10,320 nt of DNA. Origin: CAIRNS01 sp049508565 (GTDB taxonomy: Bacteria; Elusimicrobiota; Endomicrobiia; Endomicrobiales; CAIRNS01). Positions 7,191 through 10,320 of this stretch are shown here, piece by piece. The DNA lies in assembly GCA_049508565.1 (NCBI GenBank), contig JBELAT010000074.1, forward strand, positions 1 through 10,320. The letters are read 5' to 3'. The notes below the pieces were generated by a model. The model was not told the DNA's origin. It did not search any database and was given only the letters and a program-made list of their open reading frames with translations. How positions within the stretch are numbered: the first letter of the stretch is position 1; each line of letters begins with the position of its first letter. The position numbers and the translations under genes are program-made.

Positions 7191-8087
7191 ATGAACGTTA
7201 TTTTGATGGCAGCTGGCTTTTCACTGCTGTGTAGTGCTTCAATGCAGGCAGCAGAAAAGAATATTGCCATTTTCTTTAGCAGCAACACCTCTTTTTACTC
7301 CGCTGCAGCAACCGGCATCAAAAAAAAGTTGAATAAAAAGACCGGACTAGTCATTACTGAATATATGCTCAACAATCTTGATTCCATAAAAGCCATAAAG
7401 AACGCACACCCCGATCTTCTTATAACTATCGGCACCGAAGCAACTGATGTCGCCGTCAAACAATTTCCCACTATCCCCACCATATTTTCAATGGTCCTCG
7501 ATCCTCACTATAGTGGCCCAAACATAACCGGTATATCACTGGACATGCAGCCGCATCCTCAATTTGAATTACTTAAGTCTCTCTGTCCGCTCGTACGGAA
7601 AATAGGGGTACTCTATAGCCTTTCTACCACTAAAGATGTAATTGATCGAGCAAAGCTAGCAGCCCATGAAATGAACATTGAGCTCGTATCCCTGAAAGTG
7701 GATTCCTTTGAAGATGTCTATAGTGCTATACGATTTCTAGGCAATCAGGTTGATGCTCTCTGGATGGTTCCCGATACCACTATTTACACCACTCATACTA
7801 CGCAAGACATACTGTTGTATAGCCTTAGAAAAAAACTCCCCGTTATCGGGTTATCTCCCGCATACGTAAAAGCGGGAGCATTGTTTTCGCTCTCATATGA
7901 TTATGAGGACATCGGCAGACAAACTGGTACTATTGCTCTCCAGATACTTGACGGAACGTCTCCTGAGCTTATATCGCTAGAAACACCTTCGCGGATTGAT
8001 ACAACAATCAATACCATTACCGCTAAATGCATTGGCATTAAAATCCCCAAGAAAATCCTTAACAGTGCGCGATATGTCTACCACTAA
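7191..8087 (+). CDS. Periplasmic ABC-type substrate-binding protein (PF04392-like), without transporter genes nearby
   Basis: A two-lobed, exported ligand-binding protein of the ABC_sub_bind family, whose known members bind small molecules such as aromatic amino acids. From the ATG at 7191 it has 298 residues. An N-terminal hydrophobic stretch (1-20) ending SASMQA looks like a signal peptide, though it has no positive charge and an unclear cleavage site; Cys14 is not in a good lipobox. Family-like segments are DLLITIGTEATDVAV (75-89), IPTIFSMVLDP (95-105) and NITGIS with QFELLK...RKIGVLY (111-142). The open frame reaches a TTG at 7155 that would add NRIRK before the hydrophobic run, but that TTG is the -35 box of the promoter. 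No ribosome site precedes either start. The gene overlaps the kinase by 14 nt, and no permease or ATPase gene is present, so a sensing role is inferred. Ligand unknown. Confidence 0.85.
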   Translation: MNVILMAAGFSLLCSASMQAAEKNIAIFFSSNTSFYSAAATGIKKKLNKKTGLVITEYMLNNLDSIKAIKNAHPDLLITIGTEATDVAVKQFPTIPTIFSMVLDPHYSGPNITGISLDMQPHPQFELLKSLCPLVRKIGVLYSLSTTKDVIDRAKLAAHEMNIELVSLKVDSFEDVYSAIRFLGNQVDALWMVPDTTIYTTHTTQDILLYSLRKKLPVIGLSPAYVKAGALFSLSYDYEDIGRQTGTIALQILDGTSPELISLETPSRIDTTINTITAKCIGIKIPKKILNSARYVYH

Positions 8088-9885
8088 GATCGCCACGAAA
8101 TTCCTGGTGTCGGTATCACTGCTGGTTGTGTTTACTGCTATGATACTGAGTTTTTTGTTTACCCATCATGAACTTATCATCCTCAAAGATGCACAGCAAG
8201 ACTATGCTGACTCCCTCGCCCATGCATTGGCGTACAATGCTGAATATGGCGTTTTGACCAAAAATCTTCACGTACTGCAGACTCTTATTAAAGGTATCGT
8301 CAACGATCCGCGCATTAACCGGGTTGAAATTGTGGACTCTAATGGAAACTCTGTCTATGCATACGGTACTGCCATGGGGCATGAGTATACGTCGCGAGCC
8401 GAGATCACCTCCGAAAATTCGGAACAAGAAGTGCGACCGACAAAAAAAACAAACGAATCCATTTTATTTGCGCCAAACGAAGAATCAGGACGCCGTAATA
8501 GTATCGGTGAAGTGCGCTTGAGTCTTTCTCTAAACGACATGTATGCAAAACTGGCCCAAATTCATACTCGCGTCATCATGATCACCTTTCTTGTTGCCCT
8601 GGCGGGTATTATTATTACCATCGTGCTGGTAAAAAAAATTACCGCTCCGCTTGAGGATCTGGTGACCGCAACTGCTACAATCGCCGATGGTAATCTAGAA
8701 CATCATGTCAGCGTTACAACTGACGACGAAATCGGTCAGCTGGGAGCGGCTTTCAACCGGATGACCGCTGAACTGTCTCAAACACTTGTATCAAAAACAT
8801 ATGTCAACAACATCATTCAATCGATGATGGGTCTACTGGTAGTCGTCAATGTTGACAATACGATTCACCTGTCAAATCAAGCGACTCAAGATGTGCTCGG
8901 CTATCGCGAAGAAGAACTCGTAGGCAAGCCAATACTTACTCTTTTCGCTGATAAATCTGACAGTATGTTTGACAATATTTCTTCTCGTTTAAATAATTTT
9001 TCGCATCGAGGAATGATGCGCAATATAGAAAAAACATTCATAACGAAAGCGGGTGCACACATACCTGTGCTCCTGACCGCTTCTCCGATGATGGCAGATA
9101 ATGGCTCTCCTCTGGGCATTGTCGTAGCGGCTTTAGATATCAGCGAGCGGGTGAAGGCTGAGAATGAAAAAAACATAATGAAGGAACGAATGATGCAGAT
9201 GGAAAAAATGTCTGCTATGGGTCAGCTCGCCAGCGGCATCACTCACGAAATAAATAACCCCCTAGGGGTCATTCTCGGTTTTGCCCAAAGCGCTCTCAAA
9301 ACAATGCCCACTCAAGATCCATTATATTCTTCATTATCAACGATTGAACGGGAAGCCTCGCGGTGCAGGGACATTGTAACTGAAATGCTCGCCTTTTCAC
9401 GATCCACTAAAATCAACCTTCAGCCGGAAGATATTAATAAAGTAATATCGTCCGCCCTCGTTCTCATCGAGGCACGAACAAAAAACACTTCGCTCATACT
9501 CAACCGGGATTTTGACCCGCATCTTCCTCCCATCATGATAAATGCCAACCAGGTTCAACAAATTGTTATAAATCTCTGCAACAATGCAATTGATGCCATG
9601 AACGACAAGGGGCGATTGACGATTCGGACTTTACTCACCATGCGGAAGGAAAAAAAATTCATAGAGGTCCAGTTTAGAGATACCGGCCCCGGTATACCCA
9701 AAGATTTCCAGCGTAAAATATTTGAGCCATTTTTCACTACCAAAGAAGATAGCAAGGGAACCGGGCTCGGATTATCATTGGTGTATGAGATTGTACAGCG
9801 TCATTGCGGCAGTATAGAATTAGAAAGTGAAGTAGGTAAAGGTGCCTTATTTAAGATTTTACTTCCATTAGAACAAGCACATTGA
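8074..9885 (+). CDS. Membrane-bound sensor histidine kinase with HAMP and PAS domains
   Basis: A two-component sensor kinase of 603 residues. Membrane segment 1 is at about 10-30, then an extracytoplasmic region (31-164, with AYNAEYGVLTKN near its start), and segment 2 at about 165-186. HAMP follows (about 187-240, with DDEIGQLGAAFNRM), then PAS (about 243-358, NATQ-like SNQATQDVLGYREEELVGK), and the HisKA region with phospho-acceptor His391 in ITHEINNPLG. The ATPase domain has the N box (LCNNAIDAM, 501-509), G1 DTGPGIP (536-542), F box FEPFF (550-554) and G2 GTGLGL (562-567), so all catalytic motifs are intact. The ATG at 8074 overlaps the binding-protein gene by 14 nt with no clear ribosome site, suggesting coupled translation; the frame also extends up to 7996 but that would lie inside the upstream gene. 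No response regulator is in the window. The kinase core resembles NtrB/ZraS-type kinases, which is inference. Confidence 0.95.
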   Translation: MSTTKIATKFLVSVSLLVVFTAMILSFLFTHHELIILKDAQQDYADSLAHALAYNAEYGVLTKNLHVLQTLIKGIVNDPRINRVEIVDSNGNSVYAYGTAMGHEYTSRAEITSENSEQEVRPTKKTNESILFAPNEESGRRNSIGEVRLSLSLNDMYAKLAQIHTRVIMITFLVALAGIIITIVLVKKITAPLEDLVTATATIADGNLEHHVSVTTDDEIGQLGAAFNRMTAELSQTLVSKTYVNNIIQSMMGLLVVVNVDNTIHLSNQATQDVLGYREEELVGKPILTLFADKSDSMFDNISSRLNNFSHRGMMRNIEKTFITKAGAHIPVLLTASPMMADNGSPLGIVVAALDISERVKAENEKNIMKERMMQMEKMSAMGQLASGITHEINNPLGVILGFAQSALKTMPTQDPLYSSLSTIEREASRCRDIVTEMLAFSRSTKINLQPEDINKVISSALVLIEARTKNTSLILNRDFDPHLPPIMINANQVQQIVINLCNNAIDAMNDKGRLTIRTLLTMRKEKKFIEVQFRDTGPGIPKDFQRKIFEPFFTTKEDSKGTGLGLSLVYEIVQRHCGSIELESEVGKGALFKILLPLEQAH

Positions 9886-9901
9886 TAGCTCATATTATCA
9901 C

Positions 9902-9907
9902 AAGGAG
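9902..9907 (+). promoter_or_regulatory. Ribosome binding site of the flavin reductase gene
   Basis: AAGGAG, 9 nt before the ATG at 9917. It is the only strong Shine-Dalgarno in the plus-strand operon; the two upstream genes lack one. Confidence 0.7.
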
Positions 9908-9916
9908 AGGTAGGTA

Positions 9917-10320
9917 ATGAATCCCATGACACTTCGTAAGATAACCTATGGCATGTTTATTGTTTCGTCTTCACATGATGGTAAAATGAACGGACAAATC
10001 GCAAATACAGTATTCCAAATATCTGCCCAGCCACCAACTATCGCGATCAGTATCAGCAAACAGAACCTCACACACGAGATCATCAGCGCCAGCGGCATAT
10101 ACACGGTATCGATTCTTTCCGAAGAAGCTCCCCTTGCATTTATCGGGAATTTTGGGTTTAAATCAGGAAGAACCATTGATAAGTTTAAAAATACGGTCTA
10201 TCAAACCGGCATAACCGGCGCGCCCATAGTCCTTGATTATACCGTCGGTTACTTGGAAGCAAAAGTACTGTCAACGGTCGATGTCATAACCCATACCGTA
10301 TTTATCGGCAGTATCATTAA
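9917..10320 (+). CDS. Flavin reductase-domain protein, high-molecular-weight rubredoxin type (3' end cut by window edge)
   Basis: I translated 134 complete codons from the ATG at 9917 to the window end. The N-terminus (LRKITYGMFIVSS, then NGQIANTVFQISAQPPTIAISISKQNLTHE) matches the FMN-binding flavin reductase domain (PF01613) found in high-molecular-weight rubredoxins of anaerobes, where it passes electrons from NAD(P)H to a flavodiiron protein that removes oxygen or nitric oxide. GYLEAKV at about 113-119 is another usual stretch of the fold. Whether a rubredoxin domain (two CxxC pairs) follows cannot be seen. The gene starts 31 nt after the kinase with a good ribosome site, so it is probably in the same transcript. 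Other flavin reductase roles remain possible. Cytoplasmic, with no signal peptide. Confidence 0.85.
   Translation, partial: MNPMTLRKITYGMFIVSSSHDGKMNGQIANTVFQISAQPPTIAISISKQNLTHEIISASGIYTVSILSEEAPLAFIGNFGFKSGRTIDKFKNTVYQTGITGAPIVLDYTVGYLEAKVLSTVDVITHTVFIGSII

Noticed and set aside
9946..10176. 76-codon minus-strand open frame at the right end
   Set aside because: Antisense to the flavin reductase gene, which has a good ribosome site and clear family motifs.

Overview
The window looks like chromosome from an anaerobic, Gram-negative-type bacterium of moderate GC content. Hints are a secreted periplasmic binding protein, a two-membrane-segment sensor kinase, and a flavin reductase of the kind found in high-molecular-weight rubredoxins of anaerobes. 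The phylum cannot be fixed from this sequence alone. No phage, insertion sequence or CRISPR signal was seen.

The left two thirds (1-7081) is a minus-strand protein-quality-control block. In transcription order it holds tRNA-Arg(UCG), tRNA-Lys(CUU), tRNA-Leu(UAG), trigger factor (tig), clpP, clpX, lon, and a class V aminotransferase (alanine-glyoxylate / serine-pyruvate type) cut by the left edge. tig-clpP-clpX-lon is a classic bacterial order: a ribosome-bound chaperone, the ClpXP protease and the Lon protease made together. The genes are tightly packed: 26 nt between tig and clpP, 2 nt between clpP and clpX, and a 4-nt ATGA overlap between clpX and lon. A strong sigma70-type promoter sits just upstream of tRNA-Arg. 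No convincing terminator was seen between the tRNAs and tig. None of the three tRNAs encodes its CCA end. ClpP carries Asn where the catalytic Asp is expected.

The right third (7155-10320) is transcribed divergently. It starts with a near-consensus promoter (TTGACA, 17 bp, TAGAAT), followed by an ABC-type substrate-binding protein of the PF04392 kind without any transporter genes. A PAS-containing membrane histidine kinase overlaps its end by 14 nt. A flavin-reductase-domain protein (high-molecular-weight rubredoxin type), cut by the right edge, comes next. The most plausible new biology is this trio: a periplasmic binding protein that may act as ligand sensor for the kinase, linked to a redox flavoprotein.

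The 73-109 bp between the two divergent units holds both promoters and a perfect 12-bp palindrome between their -35 boxes, a candidate shared operator.
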